64,000 bases of DNA, from positions 372,001 through 436,000 of the forward strand of contig NZ_CP012808.1 of NCBI RefSeq assembly GCF_001307195.1, read 5' to 3'. The translations under genes were made by a program, and so were the position numbers. This document shows, one piece after another, positions 47,999 to 59,420 of this stretch (position 1 is the stretch's first letter; each line of letters opens with the position of its first letter). Under the pieces are notes generated by a model. The model was not told where the DNA came from. It made no database searches and worked only from the letters and a program-made list of their open reading frames with translations. This DNA comes from Acinetobacter equi (GTDB taxonomy: Bacteria > Pseudomonadota > Gammaproteobacteria > Pseudomonadales > Moraxellaceae).

Positions 47999-48118
47999 TT
48001 AAGCTTGACTCCTGTCGTGCTTCACCATCCTAGTGCTTAAACGCATAATTGTTGTTTTATGTTTTGGAACATCCTGTTCCTTTATATCGATATCATAGAT
48101 ACTGAAAACAAAAATCAC
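47999..48118 (-). CDS. Possible small protein (39 residues) or small RNA region
   Basis: A GTG-started ORF gives MIFVFSIYDIDIKEQDVPKH and continues KTTIMRLSTRMVKHDRSQA. AGAGGGG lies 11 bases upstream of the GTG, and a terminator-like hairpin lies just behind the stop, so the interval looks like a real transcription unit. Base composition is less AT-rich than its surroundings. It could equally be a small RNA or a gene remnant. An internal ATG exists in the second half. No homologue was recognised. Confidence 0.35.
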   Translation of the reverse strand: MIFVFSIYDIDIKEQDVPKHKTTIMRLSTRMVKHDRSQA

Positions 48119-48303
48119 TAGCGAATAATCCCCTCTTTACTTGTCAGCTATTGCTTACAAATTTATCTATAATTACAGCAAATCAATTCGCTACTCTAAT
48201 ATAAAAATGATGTATTCCTAGAAATAATAATGCTTTATCATAAAAATTCACATTTTAAAAAGATTCTTTTTCATACAATAATCTTATATTTTTCTTTTAA
48301 GCT

Positions 48304-48316
48304 TATGATTATCATA
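48304..48316 (+). promoter_or_regulatory. Palindrome upstream of the channel gene, possibly Fur-like
   Basis: TATGATTATCATA is a perfect 6-1-6 palindrome, 31 bases before the ATG. The wider 19 bases match the Fur consensus at about 13 positions, so Fur control is possible but not strong. Confidence 0.35.
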
Positions 48317-48347
48317 TTAAAACAATATGACACTTCGTATACTATAA

Positions 48348-49070
48348 ATGAAATATTTTTTAGACGCTGTTATTTTGAAAAATTTTAAGTCATATATCCT
48401 AGACAGAAAGAAGCCTTTAACTAAGATATTGAATTTTTTAATCATTATCGCTTCTCTTATTTTAGTCTTCATTATTTCTCTTGAAGCTTTTCGACATGAT
48501 TCATTTTTAGCTCATTCAATTTACTTTGATATTCAATTCTGGATTTGTATTTATTTCACTTTAAATTTCTTTATTTTTCTATTCCTATCCGATCATAAAT
48601 TCAAATTTCTTGCAAAATATTCAATTATCTTTTTTTTGTGTATTCCCTATCTCACAATTTTAGATTACACCTCTATTCAACTCACTCAACAACAAATTTA
48701 TTTAATTGGTTTTATTCCACTGATTCGAGGTGGTGTTGCATTAATTGTACTTCTACATTTAATGATGGAGCGTAATTCAACAGCCCTATTCATTTCTTAT
48801 TTGCTCATTTTATCTGCCATTATTTATTCCCTTAGCCTCATATTCTTTATTTTTGAAAGAGAAGTAAACTATCAAGTACAAACTTTTGGTGATGCACTTT
48901 GGTGGGCTGGAATGACTGTTACAACCGTTGGTTCAAATATTGTCCCGCTCACTAATGTGGGGAAAATTGTCACCACGGTATTAGCAGCTACAGGTATGAC
49001 AACATTTCCTATCTTTACTGTTTACTTCACTACAATTGTGAATCGACTTAGTAAAACTGATAAAAAATAA
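48348..49070 (+). CDS. Potassium-channel-like membrane protein with atypical filter
   Basis: The protein has 240 residues with about five or six hydrophobic segments. The last two, with the segment FGDALWWAGMTVTTVGSN between them (filter about residue 190-195), have the layout of an ion-channel pore-loop domain (Ion_trans_2). The usual selectivity filter TVGYGD is replaced by TVGSNIVP. The N-terminal part resembles a voltage-sensor-like bundle; a short basic tail ends the protein. Conduction and selectivity cannot be inferred with confidence. It is monocistronic. Confidence 0.8.
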   Translation: MKYFLDAVILKNFKSYILDRKKPLTKILNFLIIIASLILVFIISLEAFRHDSFLAHSIYFDIQFWICIYFTLNFFIFLFLSDHKFKFLAKYSIIFFLCIPYLTILDYTSIQLTQQQIYLIGFIPLIRGGVALIVLLHLMMERNSTALFISYLLILSAIIYSLSLIFFIFEREVNYQVQTFGDALWWAGMTVTTVGSNIVPLTNVGKIVTTVLAATGMTTFPIFTVYFTTIVNRLSKTDKK

Positions 49071-49089
49071 TAGATATCTACAAAAATCA

Positions 49090-49114
49090 AAAACCGCCTC
49101 TAAAGGCGGTTTTG
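49090..49114. terminator. Bidirectional terminator between channel gene and katG
   Basis: A perfect 9-bp stem (AAAACCGCC / GGCGGTTTT) with a 6-base loop between the convergent genes. Confidence 0.9.
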
Positions 49115-49134
49115 TTCATTTATTTAGATTCATA

Positions 49135-51704
<2,570 letters not shown>

Positions 51705-51851
51705 TTAAACAACAATCTTTTTCCCTTCTCTAATACAATAAAATGGATTAATCATTTTTGGAGAGCGACGAATAATTTCATGTAATTCGATTTTTGGTTG
51801 TTCACGACTTTCATCAGTTAATTGAAAAGAGGAACCTTCTTGCCCATCCTT
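51705..51851 (-). pseudogene. C-terminal remnant of an unidentified gene (48 codons)
   Basis: The minus strand between a TAG at 51852-51854 and a TAA at 51705-51707 reads KDGQEGSSFQLTDESREQPK, then IELHEIIRRSPKMINPF and YCIREGKKIVV. The composition is clearly protein-like, with low AT relative to the flank, yet there is no start codon. It is best explained as the 3' end of a gene truncated by a rearrangement at the border of the aromatic island. The family was not recognised. Confidence 0.45.
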
Positions 51852-51865
51852 CTATCTTAATGACA

Positions 51866-52768
51866 TTAAGCAAAATACTGTGCTTTCCATTCTTTCCAGA
51901 AATATAAAATAATTCCAAACATGACAACTAAAATACCTAAAAATGCATGTGAGCTAATATGTTCATGATTTAAGGTCGTACCGAGAACTAAGGCAATAAT
52001 AGGCGTCATCACATTACTTAATGACACTGTAGATGCACTCAAACGCTTAATAAGCCAAAAATAACAAAGCATTGCCACAATAGAAGACATGATCATGGTA
52101 AATACAAAACCAATCATTGCTTGTGTACTTGGTAAAGCTGTCGGGAAATGTTGCCAAATAAATGGAATAATAAGTAGTGAAGCGAGTGCAGATATAATTA
52201 AAGAACCCGTTGCTTGTGACATTGGTTTTAAAGGTGCTTTAATTTGTTTCACCCAAAATATCGAACTAATATAAGACACCATACTCAGTAACATCAGTAC
52301 AATCCCCCAAGGATTGACCTTGCTCTCAGCCGAATCTGCAAATACAAAAGTTAATCCTCCAACAGCAATTGCCATTCCTAACCACTGCAGTCCAATCAGC
52401 CTGTTTGTTTTTAAAATCACATGTCCAATTAAACCTGCAATTAGCGGTGAAAAGCCAAATATTAATGCCATTAAACCTGAGGTTAAATAATTTGCAGCAA
52501 GATAAATAAAAAGCTGTGCACCAATTAAATTTAAACTCCCAGCCACATAACTTTTCATTGAAACTCGATCAAAAGGTAAAGCTCCACGCATTGCTATAAG
52601 TAAAAGCAAAGCAATCAGTGAGGCACCAAAATAACGAATAATCAACACCCACATTGGATGAACTTCAGCAACACTCCAAACAATTGCAAGTGGTGTCGTT
52701 GCCCAAATTAAAACAAGTAAAGCATAAATACTGGCTGTAATAATCAATGGTGATGTATTTGAATTCAT
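51866..52768 (-). CDS. EamA/DMT-family transporter
   Basis: The protein has 300 residues from the ATG at 52768, chosen because GAG lies just upstream and because it is the family-typical length; the longer frame would pass through a terminator. Ten hydrophobic segments in two EamA repeats are visible (LIWATTPLAIVWSVAEVHP early, and the second repeat from about residue 150). EamA members are metabolite exporters or importers. It follows the hca/mhpB operon on the same strand but behind a terminator, so co-expression is possible only by read-through. Substrate unknown; aromatic acid transport is a guess from context. Confidence 0.85.
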   Translation of the reverse strand: MNSNTSPLIITASIYALLVLIWATTPLAIVWSVAEVHPMWVLIIRYFGASLIALLLLIAMRGALPFDRVSMKSYVAGSLNLIGAQLFIYLAANYLTSGLMALIFGFSPLIAGLIGHVILKTNRLIGLQWLGMAIAVGGLTFVFADSAESKVNPWGIVLMLLSMVSYISSIFWVKQIKAPLKPMSQATGSLIISALASLLIIPFIWQHFPTALPSTQAMIGFVFTMIMSSIVAMLCYFWLIKRLSASTVSLSNVMTPIIALVLGTTLNHEHISSHAFLGILVVMFGIILYFWKEWKAQYFA

Positions 52769-52830
52769 AGACAACTCTACAGAAACTCTAATGAAAGATA
52801 AGACAAAAAATGCATCAAGAACTACGCATA

Positions 52831-52867
52831 AAAAAGCAGCCCTCGGTGACCCTAGGACTGCTCTTTT
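52831..52867 (-). terminator. Terminator after the hca-mhpB operon
   Basis: On the minus strand a stem of about 15 bp with a few mismatches or G-T pairs (AGAGCAGTCCTAGG / CCGAGGGCTGCT) has a 4-base loop and is followed by six T. It starts 12 bases after the hcaD stop. Confidence 0.85.
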
Positions 52868-52878
52868 CAATATAAAGA

Positions 52879-54108
52879 TTACTTCACAAGTTTACGAAGA
52901 TCTTGGCTTAAATCTAAATATTTATCTGCTTCAAAAGCTGCATTTTTGCTAATCAATTTTTTCAAATGACGCATTTCTTTAGCCGCATTTACCGTAATAC
53001 CGCCAACAATAATGCCATCAGTCACACCAAATAGAACGAATGATGATTCTTGACGAAGTTCAGGATTAATTTCACCACGAACAATCCACTCACTTGCTGC
53101 CATATCGCCAACAAATTGGTAGTTGATATTCAACTGATCTGTCCAGAACCATGCAGGATTTACAGCTGGATGTTCAACATTCATCACATGACGAGCAAAA
53201 ACTCCTGCTTGAAGATTCGCATTTTCCCATGTTTCTACACGGCGATGATTACCACATTCACGTAATTGAGTTGCGACATCACCTGCCGCATAAATATCAG
53301 GATGAGATGTTTGGCAATTTTCATTCACTTTAATCGCGAAATCAACGTCTAAACCTGCATCAATAGCAAGCTGAGCATTTGGTACGATACCAATACCATA
53401 AACAACAGCATCAGCACGAAGTTCTTCACCATCACCTAAGGTCACGACAATTTCTTCGCCATCCAATTTGCAATCTGCAATTGAAGTTGAAAGACGTACA
53501 TCTACACCTGCAAGTTGTTGCTGAGCAAGTAAGAATTCACTTAATACGCGTGGCGATGAGCGACCCATCACCATTGGTCCCATTTCAATCACGGTCACAT
53601 CACATTCTTTAAAACGTGCAGATGATGCAAGCTCAAGACCAATCACCCCACCACCAATTAAGATAATACGACGACCAGCTTGAAGAACAGGAACTAATGC
53701 TTGTGAGTCTTCTAAATTACGCAAGGTATAAACATGTTTACCCAAAGCATCAAAATTTGGTAAACGACGTGCTGCACCACCTGTAGCAAGCAAAAGCTTG
53801 TCATAAGCAATAGTTGAACCATCACTTAACGTTACTTGATGAGCATCTGCATCAATTTTTTTCACAGCAAAACCGCGAATTGTTTGTACACCTAATTCTG
53901 CCAATTTTTCTTCTGACAAAATTTCGATTTTGGTTTCTGAAGGCTTTAAAATCACATCTTTAGATAATGGTGGACGTTCATAAGGTAAATGAACTTCATC
54001 ACCAATTAAAATAATTTTACCTTCGTACTTATTTGCACGAAGTTCTAAAATTGCACTTGCACCTGCTTGACCTGCGCCTACAATTACAACGGTTTCAATG
54101 TTACTCAT
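52879..54108 (-). CDS. hcaD: Ferredoxin-NAD(+) reductase of the phenylpropionate dioxygenase
   Basis: The protein has 409 residues. It has an N-terminal FAD-binding GxGxxG (VVIVGAGQAGASAIL), the conserved LPYERPPLSKDVIL of oxygenase-coupled reductases, an NAD-binding IILIGGGVIGLELASSA in the middle, and the late FAD motif YAAGDVA. It passes electrons from NADH to the Rieske ferredoxin HcaC. It is the last gene of the operon, 4 bases after mhpB. Confidence 0.93.
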   Translation of the reverse strand: MSNIETVVIVGAGQAGASAILELRANKYEGKIILIGDEVHLPYERPPLSKDVILKPSETKIEILSEEKLAELGVQTIRGFAVKKIDADAHQVTLSDGSTIAYDKLLLATGGAARRLPNFDALGKHVYTLRNLEDSQALVPVLQAGRRIILIGGGVIGLELASSARFKECDVTVIEMGPMVMGRSSPRVLSEFLLAQQQLAGVDVRLSTSIADCKLDGEEIVVTLGDGEELRADAVVYGIGIVPNAQLAIDAGLDVDFAIKVNENCQTSHPDIYAAGDVATQLRECGNHRRVETWENANLQAGVFARHVMNVEHPAVNPAWFWTDQLNINYQFVGDMAASEWIVRGEINPELRQESSFVLFGVTDGIIVGGITVNAAKEMRHLKKLISKNAAFEADKYLDLSQDLRKLVK

Positions 54109-54112
54109 GAAA

Positions 54113-55078
54113 TTAACCTTTTAACTCAGCAGATACGATACCAAAGCCCGCAATCCATTCACTAATATCTTCATAACAGTGAGTCGTCATGTCGTACTCA
54201 CCTAATTCGCTTAATGCTGCAAATGCTGCCATCCAAGAACGAACCTCTTGACCACCACGACCACCGTCACGACGAATTTCAGCTTCAGTCATTGCTTCTA
54301 AAGCAGCAAAATCTGCATTTTTGAATTTTTCAAGTAATGCAATATCCCACTCAGGGCTTAAAGGCACAGCAACAGATGTATCACCTGCAGCTAACTTTTG
54401 ACCTACAGCAATAATTTTTGCTTGGCGTGCATTACGTGCTTCTTCAGTCGGGTTACGACCAGCAATTAAGAATTCTTCAACTTCTGGTGGCACAGAACCC
54501 ATTTGTGGTGTTGGTGGATCATGAGATAAACCACCTGTACCTAAAACAAGTACACGCTCATTTTCAAGATTTAAAGACTTAATGAATTGACCAACGGCAC
54601 GCCCTAAAGCAATTGTACGCTTTGTAGTTGGCATAGGAGCTGCTGCGCCATTAATAAAGATAGGAATTGTTGGATAACGATCAAGTTGACCACCACAAAG
54701 GAAATGCAATGGTTGAGTCACCCCATGATCTGCCTGCATACGATACGAGTATGCAACATCTACACCTTCATCAAGTACACAACGTACTAATGACAAAGCT
54801 GTCTCTTCTGGCACATCAATTTTATTATCAATTTTGCCATAATCCCAATCGCCTGCTGCTGTTGCGCGAATCCCCACACAAAAGCTTGGCATAAGATCGT
54901 AAAAGAAACCGTTAAAATGATCAGGACCAAACGTAATAATTAAGGTCGGATCATACGCTTTAACTTCAGCAGCAAGTTTGTCAAATGCTTCACGAACAGC
55001 AAGTTCTTTACGCTTTTCTTGCGGTGATGCAAATTCCATTAATGGGCTGTGCGATGCACAAATAAGTTTAACGGCCAT
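54113..55078 (-). CDS. mhpB: 2,3-dihydroxyphenylpropionate 1,2-dioxygenase (extradiol, LigB type)
   Basis: The protein has 321 residues of the class III (LigB) extradiol family. MhpB-specific stretches visible are CASHSPLMEFASP with H10, FGPDHFNGFFYDLMPSFC, MQADHGVTQPLHFL, PIFINGAAAPMP and LGTGGLSHDPPTP. It opens the ring of 2,3-dihydroxyphenylpropionate (or the cinnamate analogue) next to the hydroxyls, using Fe(II). In E. coli mhpB is in the separate mhp operon; here it lies between hcaB and hcaD. Confidence 0.95.
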   Translation of the reverse strand: MAVKLICASHSPLMEFASPQEKRKELAVREAFDKLAAEVKAYDPTLIITFGPDHFNGFFYDLMPSFCVGIRATAAGDWDYGKIDNKIDVPEETALSLVRCVLDEGVDVAYSYRMQADHGVTQPLHFLCGGQLDRYPTIPIFINGAAAPMPTTKRTIALGRAVGQFIKSLNLENERVLVLGTGGLSHDPPTPQMGSVPPEVEEFLIAGRNPTEEARNARQAKIIAVGQKLAAGDTSVAVPLSPEWDIALLEKFKNADFAALEAMTEAEIRRDGGRGGQEVRSWMAAFAALSELGEYDMTTHCYEDISEWIAGFGIVSAELKG

Positions 55079-55097
55079 GTGTGACTCCTAAACGGAA

Positions 55098-55115
55098 GGC
55101 AGCCAAAAGGCTGCC
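55098..55115 (-). other. Intercistronic hairpin between hcaB and mhpB
   Basis: GGCAGCC, AAAA, GGCTGCC: a perfect 7-bp GC-rich stem with a 4-base loop in the 61-base gap. It lacks a T run on the coding strand, so it may be a transcript-processing or stabilising element rather than a terminator. Confidence 0.6.
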
Positions 55116-55139
55116 GAGTAAGTCCATTACATTTTCAGC

Positions 55140-55958
55140 TTAAATTTCGTCAAAGAAACCAGCACGTGGTTGACGTAAACCACGAATACCCAAACCACAT
55201 TCAGCATTAATTAAAACACCTGTAAGTGGGCGGTTATTTTGACGAGAAGCCAACAATACATATGAACCTGTCATATCTTCTGGTTCTGGTAAGAAATTGA
55301 GCGGCATACCACGAGCAATTTTCTCAGGATCACGAGCATCTAATAAACCAAGATTTTCTTGACCTAAAGAGGCTGCGCCTTTGATGTTTACATTCATACC
55401 TGATGGCGCAACTGCATTCACTCGTACTTTAGGCGCAAGCTCATAAGCAAGTTCTTTCATAATCCCTACACCAGCATGTTTAGATGCTGTGTATACAGGA
55501 CCTCCGCCTGCCGAATACAAGGCAGAATTAGACAAAGTAAATATGATAGAACCTTCAGAAGCTATCAATGCATCTAATGCAGCTTTAGCACCAAGAATTA
55601 AAGACTTGGTGTTAATTCCCATAATTTCATCAAAAGCTTTATCGAGCTGTTCACCAGAGGTATTAACGATATCTGCATAATGATCCCAAATACCAGCATT
55701 ACCCACAAAACAATCGAGCTTACCAAAACGTTCAACAGTTGCATTAACAGCACGGACATTGTCTTCATAGTTGGCAACATCACCAGCGATTGCAAGAATT
55801 TTGTCACCAAAGTGTTCTTTCAATGCATCAACTTTGGATTGTGAACGTTGAAGAACAGCAACTTGTGCACCCTCTTCTAAAAAACGCTCAACCAATGCCC
55901 AGCCTAAGCCCGAACCACCACCGGTAATTAATGCAACTTCGCCTTGTAGCCAACCCAT
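55140..55958 (-). CDS. hcaB: Phenylpropionate-dihydrodiol/cinnamate-dihydrodiol dehydrogenase
   Basis: The protein has 272 residues of the short-chain dehydrogenase family. The cofactor loop is TGGGSGLG (12-19), the structural NAG is at 87-89, and the active site shows YTASK with Y156 and K160 and a Ser at 143-145. It re-aromatises the cis-dihydrodiol made by the dioxygenase to the catechol, reducing NAD+. It starts 2 bases after the hcaC stop, with AGGAGAG inside the hcaC end. Confidence 0.94.
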   Translation of the reverse strand: MGWLQGEVALITGGGSGLGWALVERFLEEGAQVAVLQRSQSKVDALKEHFGDKILAIAGDVANYEDNVRAVNATVERFGKLDCFVGNAGIWDHYADIVNTSGEQLDKAFDEIMGINTKSLILGAKAALDALIASEGSIIFTLSNSALYSAGGGPVYTASKHAGVGIMKELAYELAPKVRVNAVAPSGMNVNIKGAASLGQENLGLLDARDPEKIARGMPLNFLPEPEDMTGSYVLLASRQNNRPLTGVLINAECGLGIRGLRQPRAGFFDEI

Positions 55959-55960
55959 GA

Positions 55961-56287
55961 TTACTCTCCTGCCATTTCTACATATAAAGCACCATCTTCA
56001 AGCACTACTGGGAATGTTTGAATTGGATCTGTTGCTGGTAAACATAATGCTTGACCAGTTTTTAAACAAAAACGAGCCGAATGAAGTGGGCATTCAACAG
56101 TACCATCATCTTCAAGATAACCTTCAGACATTGAAGCATTACCATGTGAACAACGGTCATTCATAGCAAAAAATTCACCGCCATTATTGAATACTGCAAG
56201 CGCTTCGATACCATTAACGCCACAATCTACTTTCAATGCTTCGCCTTCGTCTAATTCATCAACTTGGCAAACAAAAATCTTATTCAT
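55961..56287 (-). CDS. hcaC: Rieske ferredoxin of the phenylpropionate dioxygenase
   Basis: The protein has 108 residues. The Rieske [2Fe-2S] ligands are C46-x-H48 (DRCSHGNA) and C66-xx-H69 (ECPLHSARF) at the canonical 17-residue spacing. It shuttles single electrons from HcaD to the HcaEF oxygenase. Its ATG overlaps the hcaF stop by one base. Confidence 0.95.
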   Translation of the reverse strand: MNKIFVCQVDELDEGEALKVDCGVNGIEALAVFNNGGEFFAMNDRCSHGNASMSEGYLEDDGTVECPLHSARFCLKTGQALCLPATDPIQTFPVVLEDGALYVEMAGE

Positions 56288-56805
56288 TAGAAGAACACAC
56301 TCAGGTTATGTGAGTTATACGTCACTTGATCAAGAATAATCTTACGGTTAAAGATTTGGAAACCTAGTCCACCTTCAACTTTACGAATCTTGTCATGACG
56401 CTTACCACAGTAAATCGTTACGTCTTTCTCTTTTTGCGTACGGTATAGGAGATACGTTACGTACACATCGTATTCACCGTCAACTTCAGTCGGCTCTACA
56501 ATCACGTTTGATACCATGTGAGTTGTACGTGATGGAGGCTCTTCAGCCCAAGCCATGCCTGTTTCAAGACGAGCAACACGACGTTCTAAAAGATCTTTCG
56601 TATCGTTGAATACCCAAGTTGTAGGTGGTTCAACTGAACGACGACGGTCACGCGTTTGTGCGTTTGGTGTAGTACGTAATGTGTAAGAAATATCTTCGCT
56701 TAACGTATCTAACCAATCGCGGAATTTCCAGTCATCAAGAAGCTTTGCTTCTTGATATAAGAACTGACTAATTTGGTGATGAAGTTCTAAGCTGATTTGA
56801 CTCAT
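56287..56805 (-). CDS. hcaF: Phenylpropionate dioxygenase small (beta) subunit
   Basis: The protein has 172 residues of the ring-hydroxylating dioxygenase beta-subunit family (SnoaL-like fold). Typical elements are [21 protein letters not shown] and [17 protein letters not shown], then the [25 protein letters not shown] end (split here over two motifs). It is structural, forming an alpha3beta3 assembly with HcaE. It overlaps hcaE by four bases and hcaC by one, so all three are translationally coupled. Confidence 0.95.
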   Translation of the reverse strand: MSQISLELHHQISQFLYQEAKLLDDWKFRDWLDTLSEDISYTLRTTPNAQTRDRRRSVEPPTTWVFNDTKDLLERRVARLETGMAWAEEPPSRTTHMVSNVIVEPTEVDGEYDVYVTYLLYRTQKEKDVTIYCGKRHDKIRKVEGGLGFQIFNRKIILDQVTYNSHNLSVFF

Positions 56806-58169
56806 TTCATAAGCTCCTTCTCATATTCGTCAGCTGCTTTTTCTACATCTTCCCATTTCTCATGGATTAACAAGTCTGCCCAACGACGGTACATACCACG
56901 TGCTGCAGTTTCTGAGAAAATGTAGTTGGTAATACCAGGAATACCATCTTCACGAACTTTTTCGTTACCTTTACCCATTTCCATAATGAGTTTGTTTTGA
57001 CGTGCTTTATAACCACGTAAAACTTTTTGAATCTCAATCCAGTTTTCAGAGTCATCTTGCTCTAAGAAACCAGCTGGACCAAATGCACGTGTTGCAGAAC
57101 GCTCGAATGCTTCTTTTACTTCTTGTGATGCTTCAGCATCAGCAATACAGAATGCCCAAACTTCAGTTTTGTTTGGACCACGTGGATGCCATACGCGAAG
57201 TGTTGCAGTACCATTCAACCAAGACATCGTTGGGAACATAGTGTTATGACCCGCAAGACGAAGTGCACGAATTTCACCAAGACGTTCTTTAACTTCTTCA
57301 TAAGTTTCACGGAAATAGTTTGCAACTTCACCATCAACCCATACGTTTGCATCTGGTTTTTCAGTAAAGAAGAATCCTGAACCATGACCACGTGAACCGT
57401 ATTGAATTGCGTCTTTTGCAGTTTCCCATACAGGACGAGCTGTTTGCGCAGCACCTAATTTTTTAGAAGACTCATCATCAGGTTTTGCACCTAATACTTG
57501 AATCGCAGATGCGTGAGAGAACAAAGCGTGATATTGGTCAGAAGCGAACTGTTCAGCTGCAAATTTCCAGTTACAGTCGATTTCCCATTTATGAACACCA
57601 CCAATAATTTCTGTACCACCTGGACGACGGTCAACCACACCATCTAAATACCAAGCAATATCACCCATGTATTCGATAAGATCAGGCGTTGTTTCATCCC
57701 AACAACCGAAGATTAAGCCTTTGTAAGACTCAACACGGTTCACTTCAACCAGCCCCCATTGCTCTTTGCAAGCACCGTGTGGGAATGCACGTTCTTCTAA
57801 TGGAATATCTTTTAAAGAACCATCAATACCGTAAGACCAGCCATGGTATGGGCAAGTGAACGCACGTGTATTACCACAGTCTGCGAAACTCACACGCATA
57901 GAACGGTGACGACATTGGTTTAAAAATGCTTTGATTGAGCCATCTTTTTGACGTGCCACAATGATTGGATCTTCACCCATGTAGGTATTGAAGAAATCAC
58001 CAGCCTTAGGAATTTGACTTTCATGGCAAAGGAACAACCATGTACGACCGAACACACGTTCGAGTTCTAATTCATAGATGTCTGGATCTGTATAAATAGA
58101 TGGCGTAACACGACCATTTTGTGCATCGACTAAAGCGTCAATTTCGCGCACATCAATTTTTCCACTCAT
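56802..58169 (-). CDS. hcaE: 3-phenylpropionate/cinnamate dioxygenase large (alpha) subunit
   Basis: The protein has 455 residues from the ATG at 58169, which has AGGAG 8 bases upstream; an upstream GTG is not supported. The Rieske domain shows C86-x-H88 and C106-xx-H109. The catalytic domain has the mononuclear iron site D211-xx-H214-xxxx-H219 (DQYHALFSH). Segments such as [20 protein letters not shown] and [20 protein letters not shown] closely resemble E. coli HcaE as remembered. With HcaF it adds O2 to the ring at positions 2 and 3. First gene of the operon. The name is unrelated to the hydroxycinnamate hca genes of A. baylyi. Confidence 0.95.
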   Translation of the reverse strand: MSGKIDVREIDALVDAQNGRVTPSIYTDPDIYELELERVFGRTWLFLCHESQIPKAGDFFNTYMGEDPIIVARQKDGSIKAFLNQCRHRSMRVSFADCGNTRAFTCPYHGWSYGIDGSLKDIPLEERAFPHGACKEQWGLVEVNRVESYKGLIFGCWDETTPDLIEYMGDIAWYLDGVVDRRPGGTEIIGGVHKWEIDCNWKFAAEQFASDQYHALFSHASAIQVLGAKPDDESSKKLGAAQTARPVWETAKDAIQYGSRGHGSGFFFTEKPDANVWVDGEVANYFRETYEEVKERLGEIRALRLAGHNTMFPTMSWLNGTATLRVWHPRGPNKTEVWAFCIADAEASQEVKEAFERSATRAFGPAGFLEQDDSENWIEIQKVLRGYKARQNKLIMEMGKGNEKVREDGIPGITNYIFSETAARGMYRRWADLLIHEKWEDVEKAADEYEKELMK

Positions 58170-58286
58170 GAAAAGCTCTCCTGCGACCATCAATGGCACA
58201 AAGTAATAGACTCAACTTTTCATCGATAATGGATTTTGACTAGTTTTTGGTAAAATATTTATTTTGTTTTAATTAATATTAAAAAC

Positions 58287-58310
58287 GAATAAATTTAATT
58301 AAATTTATTC
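58287..58310. promoter_or_regulatory. 24-bp perfect palindrome between hcaE and hcaR
   Basis: The two 12-base arms (GAATAAATTTAA and its complement) are exact, with no spacer. It lies in the 279-base divergent interval, 117 bases from the hcaE ATG and 139 from the regulator ATG, and is a good candidate operator for the divergent LysR regulator. It is AT-rich, so chance symmetry is not excluded. Confidence 0.55.
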
Positions 58311-58448
58311 AAATGATTTGACTACTATTTACCCAACACCATTTATTATCTAAATACTAGAATAACCTTCACCTATTGATTGTTTATAGATTATACTCAA
58401 AACTCTTACTATAAGACTTTTTTTGAATAAATCTTTGGACATGTTGAT

Positions 58449-59351
58449 ATGGAATTACGGCATCTAAGATACTTCATTACAGTTGCTGAAGAACTGAACT
58501 TCAGTAAAGCTGCATTGAAGCTTTATACGGCTCAACCCTCTCTAAGCCAACAAATCAAAGACTTAGAGGAAGATGTTGGGGTTAAATTACTGCATCGTAC
58601 TAAGCGAAAAGTAGAGCTTACCGAAGAAGGTGCTGTATTCCTTGAACAAGCTCGATTGACGCTCGCACAAGCAGATAAAGCCGTTGCTATGGCACGTCAG
58701 GTCTCTCAAGCAAAGCAACAAATGCTACGCATTGGTTTTGTACCTGTTGTTGAAATGAAGATCTTTCCTTACGTTTTACCCAACCTTCGTGTTCACAGTT
58801 CTGATTTAAAAATTGAATTACTCAGCATGAATAATACTGAGCAAATGAAAGCACTTAAACGGGGTGATTTAGATATCACATTTACCCGTCAAAGTCTTGC
58901 TAGCGATGAGATTGAGAGCCAATTTGTTTTACGTGAACCCCTTATTTTCATACTTCCTAAAGATCATCCTTTAGCGAAATATGAACGCATTCCTGTTAAA
59001 GCATTAGATGGAATTGACTTCATTATTCCATCAATTGAGCAATCAACTACTTTGCATAATTTGATTTTAGATTTTGCCAAGAGCAATGATATTGAATTCA
59101 ATATTGTACAAAAAGCAGACAACATTCTATTTAATATAAACTCTATTGGAATGGGCTTAGGCTGCACAATTTTACCTGGTTATATTGCTCCATTATCGAT
59201 GAACAATACGGTAATTCGTCCCTTAAATATCGAACTTCCACAGTTAGACTTATACGTAAGTTACCGAAAAAATAGTAATTCTATAGCTGTCAGAAAATTT
59301 ATTGAACTTTTAACACAAGTTTTTTACCTAGATTTTGATCGACAAGTCTAA
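58449..59351 (+). CDS. hcaR: LysR-type regulator, HcaR-like
   Basis: The protein has 300 residues. The N-terminal wHTH (MELRHLRYFITVAEELNFSK, then AALKLYTAQPSLSQQIKDLE) is of the CatM/BenM/HcaR branch, followed by a ligand-binding domain (about 90-295). It faces the hcaE operon divergently across 279 bases, the normal LysR arrangement, and should activate it with a phenylpropionate or cinnamate pathway compound. The effector is inferred from context. A strong terminator follows. Confidence 0.9.
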   Translation: MELRHLRYFITVAEELNFSKAALKLYTAQPSLSQQIKDLEEDVGVKLLHRTKRKVELTEEGAVFLEQARLTLAQADKAVAMARQVSQAKQQMLRIGFVPVVEMKIFPYVLPNLRVHSSDLKIELLSMNNTEQMKALKRGDLDITFTRQSLASDEIESQFVLREPLIFILPKDHPLAKYERIPVKALDGIDFIIPSIEQSTTLHNLILDFAKSNDIEFNIVQKADNILFNINSIGMGLGCTILPGYIAPLSMNNTVIRPLNIELPQLDLYVSYRKNSNSIAVRKFIELLTQVFYLDFDRQV

Positions 59352-59378
59352 TTTTTTCAAAAAAAATTCTTTTTTACG

Positions 59379-59420
59379 ATAGCACCATTATTTTTTTACT
59401 AAATAATGGTGCTATTTTTT
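59379..59420 (+). terminator. Terminator after hcaR
   Basis: A perfect 13-bp stem (ATAGCACCATTAT and complement) with an 11-base T-rich loop, followed by six T. Confidence 0.93.

Noticed and set aside
48000..48130. Known riboswitch or 6S-type RNA in the less AT-rich patch
   Set aside because: No conserved core of the riboswitch or RNA classes I can recognise was found; only the small ORF and hairpin are supported.
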